The notes under the pieces are model-generated. The model saw nothing but the letters and a program-made list of their open reading frames with translations. It did no database searches and was not told where the DNA came from. From an uncultured Oscillibacter sp. (GTDB lineage: Bacteria; Bacillota; Clostridia; Oscillospirales; Oscillospiraceae), in NCBI GenBank assembly GCA_900770295.1, contig CAAGJQ010000024.1, forward strand, positions 1 through 20,436: DNA of 20,436 bases, in the 5' to 3' direction. The position numbers and the translations under genes are program-made. Shown here piece after piece: positions 1 to 5,904 of this stretch. Each line of letters opens with the position of its first letter. Position 1 is the first letter of the stretch.

Positions 1-881
1 CGCAGGGTGTCCGGCTGCTCGGCATCCAGCACGGCGGCGTAGGTCAAAAGTGCGCCGTCTGTCTGCCAAATTGCCTCCAACGCTTCGGCGAACTCATTGT
101 ATTCCTCCACAGAAGGACACTCCGTGGCGTGGATCATCTGCCCGATATAGGGAGTCTTGAAGCGCACGTCCCGAATCTGCGCCTCTGAAAATTCATCAAT
201 GCAAAGATATTGCTTCACGGAAGACAGGTACTCCTCATCCGCGGGAAGGATAAGGGGATAGTCCGCATGATGGCCGGTGCGGAGGGTCAGGCGGAGCATC
301 TCGTCCCGGCTCTCCTCACGGAATGGCTTTTGAGGCTGAAGCTGCGGCGGCAGTTCGGTTTTCCTGACCACATAACCGTTCAGCGTATATGCCCCGCCAT
401 GGTCACTGTAAAACTCCGCGCCAATGACAACATAGTCCAGATACGGTTTGATGTTTTCAGGGCAGTCGATCACACCGTGCTCAACAAGGTAATTCCCCAG
501 GGTGCGATCCGAGGTCACCTCCTCCAGCAGAACATATTCTTTTACCATGCTCGCCGCATTCAGGATATCGTCCATGCCGTTGATGGGATTACTGTCCAGC
601 ACACCTTCCATCTTCATCTGATCCTCCCGGCTCATGCTCTGAAGCAATTCTGCCAGTTGGTTGAGCTTCCGCAGGGTTTCGCTGTCCTCCACATCTGCTT
701 TGCAAATATACCGGTTCAAATTACGAACCTCGCTGTCCACCTTATAGATCTCCGTGGCGGAAGGGTCCGGGCAGATGGTGTCCAGCTCCGCGAAGGTGTT
801 TCCGATATCAGCAGGCGTTGCAGGAAGTGAGAGAGGAATCGGCTCTGTGCCGACCTTCCTCGTCAAATACAGTGTTATCAT
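1..881 (-). CDS. ArdA-like antirestriction family protein, partial (C-terminus beyond window)
   Basis: An open frame of 293 codons runs from an ATG at 881 off the left edge with no stop. The start is firm: it overlaps the previous stop as ATGA (878-881) and has GGGAGG about 6 nt upstream, so the two genes are translationally coupled. The N-terminal part (about residues 15-95) matches the layout of the upstream 399-aa protein, including an S-A-T-x3-K-V stretch and an amphipathic LxxLAxxLxxM helix near residues 75-95. A later YNEFAEALE segment resembles antirestriction proteins of Firmicutes conjugative elements. ArdA proteins are acidic DNA mimics that inhibit type I restriction. Family assignment rests on the pattern and on the neighbour, not on a search. 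The C-terminal domain is not visible, so it could be a YodL- or other ICE-type fusion. Confidence 0.6.
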   Translation of the reverse strand, partial: MITLYLTRKVGTEPIPLSLPATPADIGNTFAELDTICPDPSATEIYKVDSEVRNLNRYICKADVEDSETLRKLNQLAELLQSMSREDQMKMEGVLDSNPINGMDDILNAASMVKEYVLLEEVTSDRTLGNYLVEHGVIDCPENIKPYLDYVVIGAEFYSDHGGAYTLNGYVVRKTELPPQLQPQKPFREESRDEMLRLTLRTGHHADYPLILPADEEYLSSVKQYLCIDEFSEAQIRDVRFKTPYIGQMIHATECPSVEEYNEFAEALEAIWQTDGALLTYAAVLDAEQPDTL

Positions 882-2077
882 TTCATTCCTCCCATCTGGA
901 GGCCCTGCTCCTCCCGAAAGGTTTCTGCCGGGTCCTCCATCATTAGTTCCTCCAGGCTCATAGTTCCGTGGTAAGAAACATAACCGCTTTCGGTGAACAT
1001 GCCGGATTCCTGTTCCATGCGCTGGAGGCCGTACTTTTCATAGTCGTAAAATCCTTCCAGATTCTCGTCATATTCAAAGTGGCCGGACTCCTGGATCATG
1101 AATCTGCCGTACTCTGCGGGAGTGTGAGCACCGGGAGCAAACTCGAACTGATCCAGATTCTCTGCCAGACGGCGGATCTGGGAGGCGTATTCCGGTTCGG
1201 CCATTTCCACGACAGCGCCCAACTTTTTCTGTGCCTCCACAGAGAGCTTGCTTACCGCCAATGCCAGGTCGTTGAGTTCGTAGATATTTTCGTATCGGAA
1301 GTCCAGCGCAGCATCCACCTCATCGGGGAACATACTTTCAGAAAATCGGAAGCGCATATCCGCCGGATCTGAAATGCCGGAACGCGCCATGGCACGTTCA
1401 ATTTGGCCCTTGGCTGCGGGAAGGTAGAACCATGTGATATTCTTCGTTTCCTCCGGCTCCAGACGATAAGTCAATCCCATCATGATCATACACGGTTCAT
1501 AGAGATATGCCGGGAAGTGCTGTCCATCGTAATACTGCTCCAACTTTAAGCCGTTGTCGTAGACCACACCGTAGGGCGTGACCTCTCCCGCGCCACTATC
1601 GATGAGTAATCGGGCGGTTTCGGCACCGTCCAGGTCCTCTAATTCCTGTGTGCTGGCGCAGCCGCCATGCATGTTCATGTAGTGGTCATGGCCAATGGCT
1701 TCCAAATCAGAAAAGTTGTTGATGACAGTGGCCTTTTGGCAGCAGAAGGTCAGGTTGATAAGGTCCTTCAGTTCAAATAGTTCCAGCTTGTGTGCCATGG
1801 CCTGAAATTGCGCAGCCTCTCCAACATCAAAGCTCTCCAATCGCTTGGCAAGATAATCCAGCTCGTCCAGGTTGACGGTGAGCATTTCCATGCGTTTCAA
1901 AACAGGAAATGCGCTGCTGATCTCCAGGACCTTGCAATCCTGCTTGGTAGCACTGCCGATATCCAGCTTCTCCAACAGTTCGACGCAGTCATCATATTGG
2001 TCTTGTGTCAGCGGGAGCGGGATGGTGGCCTGCCCGTACTCCGGGTGCGTAGAATTATTGAGAATTACCTGCATCAT
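878..2077 (-). CDS. ArdA-like antirestriction protein
   Basis: A 399-aa acidic protein. The ATG at 2077 is chosen over the in-frame ATG at 2098 because AAGGAGG lies 9 nt before it, while nothing precedes 2098. Residues 1-130 form a helical N-terminal domain. About 205-380 look like the ArdA region: the WFYLPAAKGQIERAMARSGI segment (about 216-235), an ELNDLA helix (about 267), and the acidic aromatic stretch FEYDENLEGFYDYEKYG (about 334-350). An ELxxLAxxL helix occurs at about 72 and 267, suggesting repeated ArdA-type subdomains. The family mimics B-DNA and blocks restriction enzymes, typically protecting a conjugative element entering a new host. It overlaps the 76-aa gene upstream by 23 nt and the partial paralogue downstream by 4 nt, so the three form one operon. 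Lower GC than the chromosome to the right. Confidence 0.7.
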   Translation of the reverse strand: MMQVILNNSTHPEYGQATIPLPLTQDQYDDCVELLEKLDIGSATKQDCKVLEISSAFPVLKRMEMLTVNLDELDYLAKRLESFDVGEAAQFQAMAHKLELFELKDLINLTFCCQKATVINNFSDLEAIGHDHYMNMHGGCASTQELEDLDGAETARLLIDSGAGEVTPYGVVYDNGLKLEQYYDGQHFPAYLYEPCMIMMGLTYRLEPEETKNITWFYLPAAKGQIERAMARSGISDPADMRFRFSESMFPDEVDAALDFRYENIYELNDLALAVSKLSVEAQKKLGAVVEMAEPEYASQIRRLAENLDQFEFAPGAHTPAEYGRFMIQESGHFEYDENLEGFYDYEKYGLQRMEQESGMFTESGYVSYHGTMSLEELMMEDPAETFREEQGLQMGGMK

Positions 2078-2285
2078 CGTTCTTTTCCTCCTTGCCAATG
2101 ATCTCGTTCATTTTGCTCCGCAAGCAGCTCCCGTCAGACCCCCAGCAAAGGAATCCATGGTGGGGATAGGGACAGCCCTGGCAGTCCGGAGAATGCGTGC
2201 ATATGGGATTTGGCTCCGGTTCCGGGTGATACTCCGGGACTCGAGAAAGCCTGATGTTAAATCGGAGCTTGTCTCCAGCTTTCAT
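2055..2285 (-). CDS. 76-aa Cys-rich hypothetical protein of the mobile element
   Basis: Starts at the ATG at 2285 (MKAGDKLRF), preceded by TTGGAGG with about 8 nt spacing. A longer in-frame start at 2321 is rejected because it falls inside a terminator hairpin. It encodes a short basic N-terminus, a Pro/Glu-rich linker, then CTHSPDC-QGC and CWGSDGSC, giving five Cys plus His residues within about 30 residues, which could bind zinc. No family recognised. It overlaps the downstream ArdA-like gene by 23 nt, which suggests coupled translation. Function unknown; perhaps a small DNA- or protein-binding accessory of the element. Confidence 0.65.
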   Translation of the reverse strand: MKAGDKLRFNIRLSRVPEYHPEPEPNPICTHSPDCQGCPYPHHGFLCWGSDGSCLRSKMNEIIGKEEKNDDAGNSQ

Positions 2286-2305
2286 AAGTGATTTCCTCCA
2301 AAATG

Positions 2306-2330
2306 AAAAAAAGCCGGACATTTCTGTCCG
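2306..2330 (-). terminator. Intrinsic terminator between the 225-aa and 76-aa genes
   Basis: Read on the minus strand, a 6-bp stem CGGACA/TGTCCG closed by a GAAA tetraloop is followed by GC and seven T. It lies 16 nt after the stop of the 225-aa gene and directly before the RBS of the 76-aa gene. It therefore separates two genes that otherwise look like one operon. Confidence 0.75.
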
Positions 2331-2346
2331 TCTCGGCCATTTGGTC

Positions 2347-3024
2347 TTATTTCATTGTCATGCCGCTCTGCTCCGGGAATTCCCGGCGATGCAGGTCGTT
2401 CTCCGGTACCAGCTGCTCAACCTGCGTCATAATATTCTTCAGTTCCCGATCCTGCCCGATGGAAAGAGACTCGTCCTGCTCCCTAGTGAAGCGCAGGGCG
2501 TGGTAGATCTCGGTGAGTTGCTCCGGCGCAAAAAGGGCGTCTTTTTGTACCAGCCCGCTCCGTGTGGCAAAGTCCCGCTTCGCTTCCTCGTAATGCTCAT
2601 AGAAATAGTTCCCGGTGTGGACGCCCTCACGATTCCAATCCCATTCCCAGGTAATGAAGCGGACGCCATAGCTGGTGGGATGCCCCGCCAGAACGATGCC
2701 GTTGAAATCCGCCAGGACACGGTAGTCGCCCTCCAGATCTCTCGCCTTGAGCTGCGGCGCACGTTCCATCATCGCCATGTATTCAGAAGTCGTTTTTGCG
2801 ATGTCGATCACGTTTTGCAGCTCCGCCTGTGCGCCATTGGCATCCACATTCTGCTGACGGTACAGGACACCGCCTTTGCCGGAGACACGGCACAGGTAGC
2901 TGCCATTCCAGCTGACGGGGAGATGGCGGTCTTCAATCTGCCCGATGTCGTAGCCTGCCCGCTTCAGACTGATGGCAATTTCCTCGAGATAGCGGAGCTG
3001 CGCCATATCATTTTGCTTATCCAT
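2347..3024 (-). CDS. Hypothetical protein of the mobile element (225 aa)
   Basis: Starts at the ATG at 3024 with GCAGGAGG 8 nt upstream. An ATG four bases earlier reads M-N-G-stop and cannot be used. The protein is soluble, with no signal peptide or membrane segment. The N-terminal half has an amphipathic helix and a VSWNGSYLCRVSGKGGVLY strand region. The middle has FNGIVLAGHPTSYGVRFITWEWDWN and an aromatic, acidic YFYEHYEEAK stretch. The C-terminal third is helical and charged. I do not recognise the family. Its place directly upstream of ArdA-like genes and its lower GC suggest accessory cargo of an ICE. An intrinsic terminator precedes its RBS and another follows its stop, so it can be isolated transcriptionally. 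Confidence 0.75.
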   Translation of the reverse strand: MDKQNDMAQLRYLEEIAISLKRAGYDIGQIEDRHLPVSWNGSYLCRVSGKGGVLYRQQNVDANGAQAELQNVIDIAKTTSEYMAMMERAPQLKARDLEGDYRVLADFNGIVLAGHPTSYGVRFITWEWDWNREGVHTGNYFYEHYEEAKRDFATRSGLVQKDALFAPEQLTEIYHALRFTREQDESLSIGQDRELKNIMTQVEQLVPENDLHRREFPEQSGMTMK

Positions 3025-3040
3025 TCATATTTCCTCCTGC

Positions 3041-3074
3041 AAAAAATAAGCCGGAGCGAACTTGATTGCTCCGG
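3041..3074 (-). terminator. Intrinsic terminator directly before the RBS of the 225-aa gene
   Basis: On the minus strand a 7-bp stem CCGGAGC/GCTCCGG (loop about 10 nt) is followed by CTTA and TTTTTT, then at once by the GCAGGAGG ribosome binding site. No gene ends upstream of it within 330 nt, so it looks like a leader attenuator or an insulator. Confidence 0.65.
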
Positions 3075-3332
3075 CAGGTAAACGTATAATTGGCAAAACG
3101 CCCTTTTTGAATCTGAAAATGAAAAAGGGCGCCTCTTTGATGGCTTTGACTTAACCAACAAACAGACGCCCAAAACTTCGTATATGATTTTGAGGGAAGC
3201 TTACCCTGTTTTCCTCTTTGAAAAAGGGCGTTTTTCCCGTTTTCACCGCAAACGGCAGGAAAAGGGGAGTTCAAATCCGCCCAGTTACTCGAATTGCGCG
3301 AAAATATCCATTCTCCGCAACTCAAAAATTTG

Positions 3333-3402
3333 AAAAAAATAAGGCCGCAACCCTTTGGTACTCTAAGCTTTGCGCTTAAAATATCCAGATTGTTGCGACC
3401 TT
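3333..3402 (-). terminator. Terminator of the tRNA-Ser pair
   Basis: On the minus strand, AAGGTCGCAAC (3392-3402) pairs with GTTGCGGCCTT (3341-3351) with a single G-T pair, followed by a run of seven T (3333-3339). The 40-nt loop contains an inner TAAGC/GCTTA hairpin. The stem begins one nucleotide after the CCA end of tRNA-Ser(GCU). Confidence 0.8.
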
Positions 3403-3403
3403 A

Positions 3404-3496
3404 TGGCGCAGAAGGAGGGATTTGAACCCTCGCGCCGGTTTTAGCCAGCCTACTCCCTTAGCAGGGGAGCCCCTTCGGCCTCTTGGGTACTTCTGC
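3404..3496 (-). tRNA. tRNA-Ser(GCU)
   Basis: A 93-nt cloverleaf on the minus strand. The acceptor stem GCAGAAG pairs with CTTCTGC, with discriminator G and encoded CCA (3404-3406). Anticodon GCT sits in the loop read CTGCTAA, there is a long variable arm typical of serine tRNA, and a GGTTCAAATCC T-loop. It decodes AGC/AGU. Serine tRNA 3' ends are common ICE and phage targets, and element-like genes begin 380 nt downstream. Confidence 0.96.
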
Positions 3497-3520
3497 AAAT
3501 CCGTATTCCATTAAAAGATT

Positions 3521-3608
3521 TGGCGGAGAGAGTGGGATTCGAACCCACGGATGCTTGCGCATCGCCGGTTTTCAAGACCGGTTCCTTCAACCGCTCGGAC
3601 ATCTCTCC
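3521..3608 (-). tRNA. tRNA-Ser(UGA)
   Basis: An 88-nt cloverleaf on the minus strand. The acceptor stem GGAGAGA pairs with TCTCTCC, with discriminator G and encoded CCA (3521-3523). Anticodon TGA lies in the loop CTTGAAA, with an extended variable arm and a GGTTCGAATCC T-loop. It decodes UCN codons. It lies 24 nt upstream of tRNA-Ser(GCU) and shares its promoter and terminator. Confidence 0.96.
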
Positions 3609-3647
3609 ATAAGCAGAAAGGGTGTCCGCCTCTCAAACACTTGTAGT

Positions 3648-3677
3648 ATGATACCATATGCATCGGCAATTTGTCAA
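3648..3677 (-). promoter_or_regulatory. Sigma-A-type promoter of the tRNA-Ser pair
   Basis: On the minus strand, a perfect -35 TTGACA (3672-3677), an 18-bp spacer and TATCAT as -10 (3648-3653) lie about 40 nt before the 5' end of tRNA-Ser(UGA). Confidence 0.7.
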
Positions 3678-3741
3678 CAGGGTTTTTCAGAAATTACTGT
3701 ACAGCTTATCGTTCTGGTACTTTATTCCAAAAATAAGCTAT

Positions 3742-3783
3742 AAAAACGGCGCAGAATCCCACAGACTGCTGTCTGTGGGATTC
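3742..3783 (-). terminator. 13-bp perfect hairpin after the 65-aa ORF, probable terminator
   Basis: GAATCCCACAGAC (3754-3766) and its exact inverse (3771-3783) enclose a 4-nt loop. On the minus strand the stem is followed by CTGCGCCG then TTTTT, so the T-run is offset by about 7 nt. It lies 27 nt past the stop of the 65-aa ORF, so a terminator is likely; a protein-binding palindrome is possible. Confidence 0.5.
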
Positions 3784-3810
3784 CACGCTTCATGGTGCTT
3801 TCGCTCTCCG

Positions 3811-4008
3811 TCAGGACTCCCCCATCAGCTCCGGGCTCTGCAAATGTGCCGCGCGGGCCTGCAATTCGTCCAGTGTGCCGATATTCCCGTCCTCCCGCCG
3901 CAGAGTTGTCTGTATTTCCGGCGACAGGGTCTGAAAATACTCATAGGCCGACAGGTCCTGGTCCAGCAGGTCCGTCAGGCAGAGATAATTTTGAAAGGAC
4001 TCTCTCAC
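3811..4008 (-). CDS. Small hypothetical protein (65 aa), GTG start
   Basis: Chosen start is the GTG at 4008, with GGAGGTGAG ending 6 nt upstream. The same frame stays open to 4242, but upstream ATGs lack an RBS, and the extension crosses the terminator hairpin at 4141-4164 and the structured region at 4171-4242. The 65-aa product is acidic and predicted helical: LCLTDLLDQDLSAYEYFQTL then SPEIQTTLRREDGNIGTLDELQARA. It has no membrane segment or Cys. No family recognised; it resembles small helical proteins that bind a partner through amphipathic helices. It stands alone between the tRNAs and metK. Confidence 0.55.
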   Translation of the reverse strand: MRESFQNYLCLTDLLDQDLSAYEYFQTLSPEIQTTLRREDGNIGTLDELQARAAHLQSPELMGES

Positions 4009-4136
4009 AGGTTTCTCACCTCCGCCGCTAGTTTGTCCGCTGTTCCGTCGGCTCATGTGCGAAAAAACGTGTATTTCAGGGAATTCTGCCGCCGGGCATG
4101 TCTCCTCTTCCTTACGGTGCGGAAAAGCGGCAGCAT

Positions 4137-4168
4137 GAAAAAGAAGCCCATAAGCGGGCTTCTTTTCC
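4137..4168. terminator. Bidirectional intrinsic terminator
   Basis: AAGAAGCCC (4141-4149) and GGGCTTCTT (4156-4164) form a 9-bp stem with a 6-nt loop. On plus it is followed by TT; on minus by TTTTTC. It can stop transcripts from either side between metK and the 65-aa ORF, or act as an expression platform for the folded region at 4171-4242. Confidence 0.65.
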
Positions 4169-4170
4169 AT

Positions 4171-4249
4171 GTGTACAAAAGAGAGAATCGTCTTCCCGTG
4201 GACAAGAGTACCTGCGTTCTGATCCACACTTCTTTTATACACCTTTTTT
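4171..4249. ncRNA. Unidentified structured RNA candidate, strand uncertain
   Basis: GTGTACAAAAGA (4171-4182) pairs with TCTTTTATACAC (4231-4242) over 12 bp with one mismatch or wobble. Inside, GTGGA (4198-4202) pairs with TCCAC (4223-4227) and encloses an AGAG/TTCT step, and a short GAA/TTC arm fits in the asymmetric side, giving a possible three-way junction. Read plus, the closing stem is followed by C and six T, like a terminator. Read minus, the 4141-4164 terminator follows within a few bases, like an aptamer plus expression platform before the 65-aa ORF. No known riboswitch, SRP or 6S motif was recognised. Confidence 0.35.
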
Positions 4250-4296
4250 CATAAAAACGGGGTAAAGGCCCTCTGCCTTCATGTTAAGCCTTCGCC

Positions 4297-4330
4297 AAAA
4301 AAGGCGCTGCCCGTAAAAGCAGCGCCTTTT
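4297..4330 (-). terminator. metK terminator (bidirectional hairpin)
   Basis: AAGGCGCTGC (4301-4310) pairs with GCAGCGCCTT (4319-4328) around an 8-nt loop. On the minus strand it is followed by TTTTTT and lies about 10 nt past the metK stop; on plus it is followed by TTTTCTC. Confidence 0.85.
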
Positions 4331-4339
4331 CTCTTTCGA

Positions 4340-5524
4340 TTATTCCGCCACAGCGGCCTTCAAAGCCTCCACGCGGTCGGTCTTTTCCCAGGAGACGCCC
4401 AGGTCCTCCCGGCCCATGTGGCCGTAGGCCGCCAGCTGGCGGTAGATGGGCTTGCGCAGGTCCAAGTCCCGGATGATGGCGGTGGGACGCAGGTCAAAGA
4501 CCTTGCGGACAGCCGCCTCCAACTTGTCATCGCCCACGGTGCCGGTGCCGAAGGTATCCACCAGGATGCTGACGGGCTGGGCCACGCCGATGGCGTAGGC
4601 CAGCTCGATCTGACAGCGGCGGGCCAGACCGGCAGCCACGATGTTCTTGGCAACCCAGCGGGCGGCGTAGGCCGCAGAGCGGTCCACCTTGGTGGGGTCC
4701 TTGCCGGAGAAGCAGCCGCCGCCGTGGGGGGCGCTGCCGCCGTAAGTGTCCACGATGATCTTCCGGCCAGTCAGGCCCGCGTCCGCCGCGGGACCGCCCT
4801 TGACAAAGCGGCCGGTGGGATTGACATAGTACTTGGTGTTCTCATCCAGCATGTTGGCGGGGATGACCACCCGGATGACCTGCTCGATCATGTCCTGACG
4901 GATCTGCTCCAGGGTGACGTCGGGGTTGTGCTGGGTGGAGATGACCACGGTGTCCACCCGGACGGGGCGGTTGTTCTCGTCATACTCCACCGTAACCTGG
5001 CTCTTGCCGTCGGGCCGCATGTAGGGCACCAGGCCGGTCTTGCGGACCAGGGTCATCTGCTTGCACAGCTTCTGGGCCAGAGACAGGGGAAGGGGCATCA
5101 GCTCGGGAGTCTCGTCGCAGGCGTAGCCGAACATCATGCCCTGGTCGCCGGCACCCTCGCCCAGCTGGGCATCGCCGCTCTTGTCCTCCAGAGACTTGTT
5201 GACGCCCATGGCGATGTCGGGAGACTGCTCGTCGATGGAGGTGATGACGCCGCAGGTGTCGCAGTCAAAGCCGTACTTGCCCCGGTCATAGCCGATATCC
5301 CGGACCACATCCCGGGCGATTTTGTCGATGTCCACATAGCTGCTGGTGGTGATCTCGCCCATGACGTGAATCAGGCCGGTGCAGGCAGTGGTCTCGCAGG
5401 CCACGCGGCCCATGGGGTCCTGGGCCAGGATGGCGTCCAGAACGGCGTCGGAGATCTGGTCGCAGATCTTGTCGGGGTGGCCCTCGGTTACAGACTCAGA
5501 TGTAAAAAGATAATGTCTTGCCAT
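4340..5524 (-). CDS. metK: S-adenosylmethionine synthetase
   Basis: Makes S-adenosylmethionine from methionine and ATP in the cytosol, releasing phosphate and pyrophosphate. The 394-aa length is normal for MetK. Visible signatures: TSESVTEGHPDKICDQISDA at the N-terminus (the catalytic His is in GHPDK), GAGDQGMMFGYA near residue 115-126, the KGGPAADAGLTGRKIIVDTY stretch, and the P-loop-like GGGCFSGKDPTKVDRS that binds the triphosphate. The start at 5524 is chosen because AAGGAG lies 7 nt upstream and MARHYLFTSESV matches the family N-terminus; the frame extends ten codons further without support. Transcription starts about 195 nt upstream and passes a SAM-I riboswitch with its terminator, so high SAM should shut the gene off. 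It has its own terminator and appears monocistronic. Confidence 0.98.
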   Translation of the reverse strand: MARHYLFTSESVTEGHPDKICDQISDAVLDAILAQDPMGRVACETTACTGLIHVMGEITTSSYVDIDKIARDVVRDIGYDRGKYGFDCDTCGVITSIDEQSPDIAMGVNKSLEDKSGDAQLGEGAGDQGMMFGYACDETPELMPLPLSLAQKLCKQMTLVRKTGLVPYMRPDGKSQVTVEYDENNRPVRVDTVVISTQHNPDVTLEQIRQDMIEQVIRVVIPANMLDENTKYYVNPTGRFVKGGPAADAGLTGRKIIVDTYGGSAPHGGGCFSGKDPTKVDRSAAYAARWVAKNIVAAGLARRCQIELAYAIGVAQPVSILVDTFGTGTVGDDKLEAAVRKVFDLRPTAIIRDLDLRKPIYRQLAAYGHMGREDLGVSWEKTDRVEALKAAVAE

Positions 5525-5560
5525 AGATGTACTCCTTCTGTTCTTCCCTCTCAAGACGCG

Positions 5561-5594
5561 AAAAAAACCGCGCGTTTCGACGACGAAACGCGCA
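5561..5594 (-). terminator. Riboswitch-controlled terminator in the metK leader
   Basis: On the minus strand GCGCGTTTCG (5584-5593) pairs with CGAAACGCGC (5570-5579) around a 4-nt loop, followed by GG and seven T. It lies between the SAM-I aptamer and the metK RBS, the usual place of an S-box expression platform. Confidence 0.88.
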
Positions 5595-5611
5595 GAAAAA
5601 CAGTCTTTCCT

Positions 5612-5706
5612 CGCTCCTCATCTGTCGGTATCCGCCGGATTTGGCACCTTACAAAGCAGGTTGCCGTGGTTTCACTGGGCCGTTCCCTCCGCCACTCTTG
5701 ATAAGG
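5612..5706 (-). ncRNA. SAM-I (S-box) riboswitch aptamer
   Basis: The minus-strand leader has the S-box core in order: CTTATCAAGAG (P1 and start of P2), GGCGGAGGGA, then GGCCC-GTGAAACC-CGGCAACC, then AAGGTGCCAAATCC, closed by GATGAGG pairing with the 5' P1 strand. SAM binding stabilises P1 and lets the downstream terminator form. It sits 5' of metK, a classic S-box target in Firmicutes. Confidence 0.96.
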
Positions 5707-5726
5707 GATGTTTGATTGTCGTTACT

Positions 5727-5754
5727 ATCTTAGCAGGTTTTCCGGGATTGTCAA
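5727..5754 (-). promoter_or_regulatory. Sigma-A promoter of metK
   Basis: On the minus strand a perfect -35 TTGACA (5749-5754), a 16-bp spacer and TAAGAT as -10 (5727-5732). This puts the start about 15 nt before the S-box P1 stem. Confidence 0.75.
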
Positions 5755-5835
5755 TATACATCCCGGCTTTTTTGTTGGAAAACCGGCCAAAATTCCGGAA
5801 AATTGCCGCATTTCGTCAACGTTCAAAAATTATAC

Positions 5836-5864
5836 ATGACTTTCCCGCCGGAAGCGGGTATAAT
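5836..5864 (+). promoter_or_regulatory. Promoter of the rhomboid-fold gene
   Basis: Perfect -10 TATAAT (5859-5864) with a 17-bp spacer to ATGACT (5836-5841, 4/6 match to TTGACA). The predicted start near 5871 precedes the TTG start codon at 5905 and rules out the in-frame ATG at 5863, which overlaps the -10. Confidence 0.65.
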
Positions 5865-5904
5865 GCTTTTGTCATTTCATTCCAAACATGCTGGAGGGTT
5901 TACT

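Larger units (their letters stand above)
3025..3403. other. Gene-free, AT-richer stretch between the tRNA and element genes, with short repeats
   Basis: No credible gene: the minus-strand ORF across 3017-3325 has no RBS or family-like composition. CGCCCTTTTTG at 3099-3109 is the inverse of GAAAAAGGGCG at 3121-3131, giving a 10-bp-stem hairpin. A second direct copy of GAAAAAGGGCG sits at 3220-3230. It also carries the terminators at 3041-3074 and 3333-3402. If the tRNA is an integration site, this would be the element end, and the repeats could be integrase arm-type sites; that is inference. Confidence 0.5.

Noticed and set aside
3099..3131. Hairpin CGCCCTTTTT/AAAAAGGGCG as a definite terminator
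   Set aside because: The T-run after it is only four bases on one strand and none on the other, so it is kept as a repeat only.
3017..3325. 102-codon minus ORF and a 69-codon one nearby, in the repeat-bearing gap
   Set aside because: No RBS, atypical composition, and they overlap terminator hairpins.
4009..4242. N-terminal extension of the 65-aa ORF to an ATG at 4242
   Set aside because: No RBS at either upstream ATG, and the segment spans a terminator and a folded RNA region.
4418..5701. 427-codon plus-strand open frame
   Set aside because: It lies opposite metK and its S-box leader; the glycine/valine-rich product is a GC-driven shadow.
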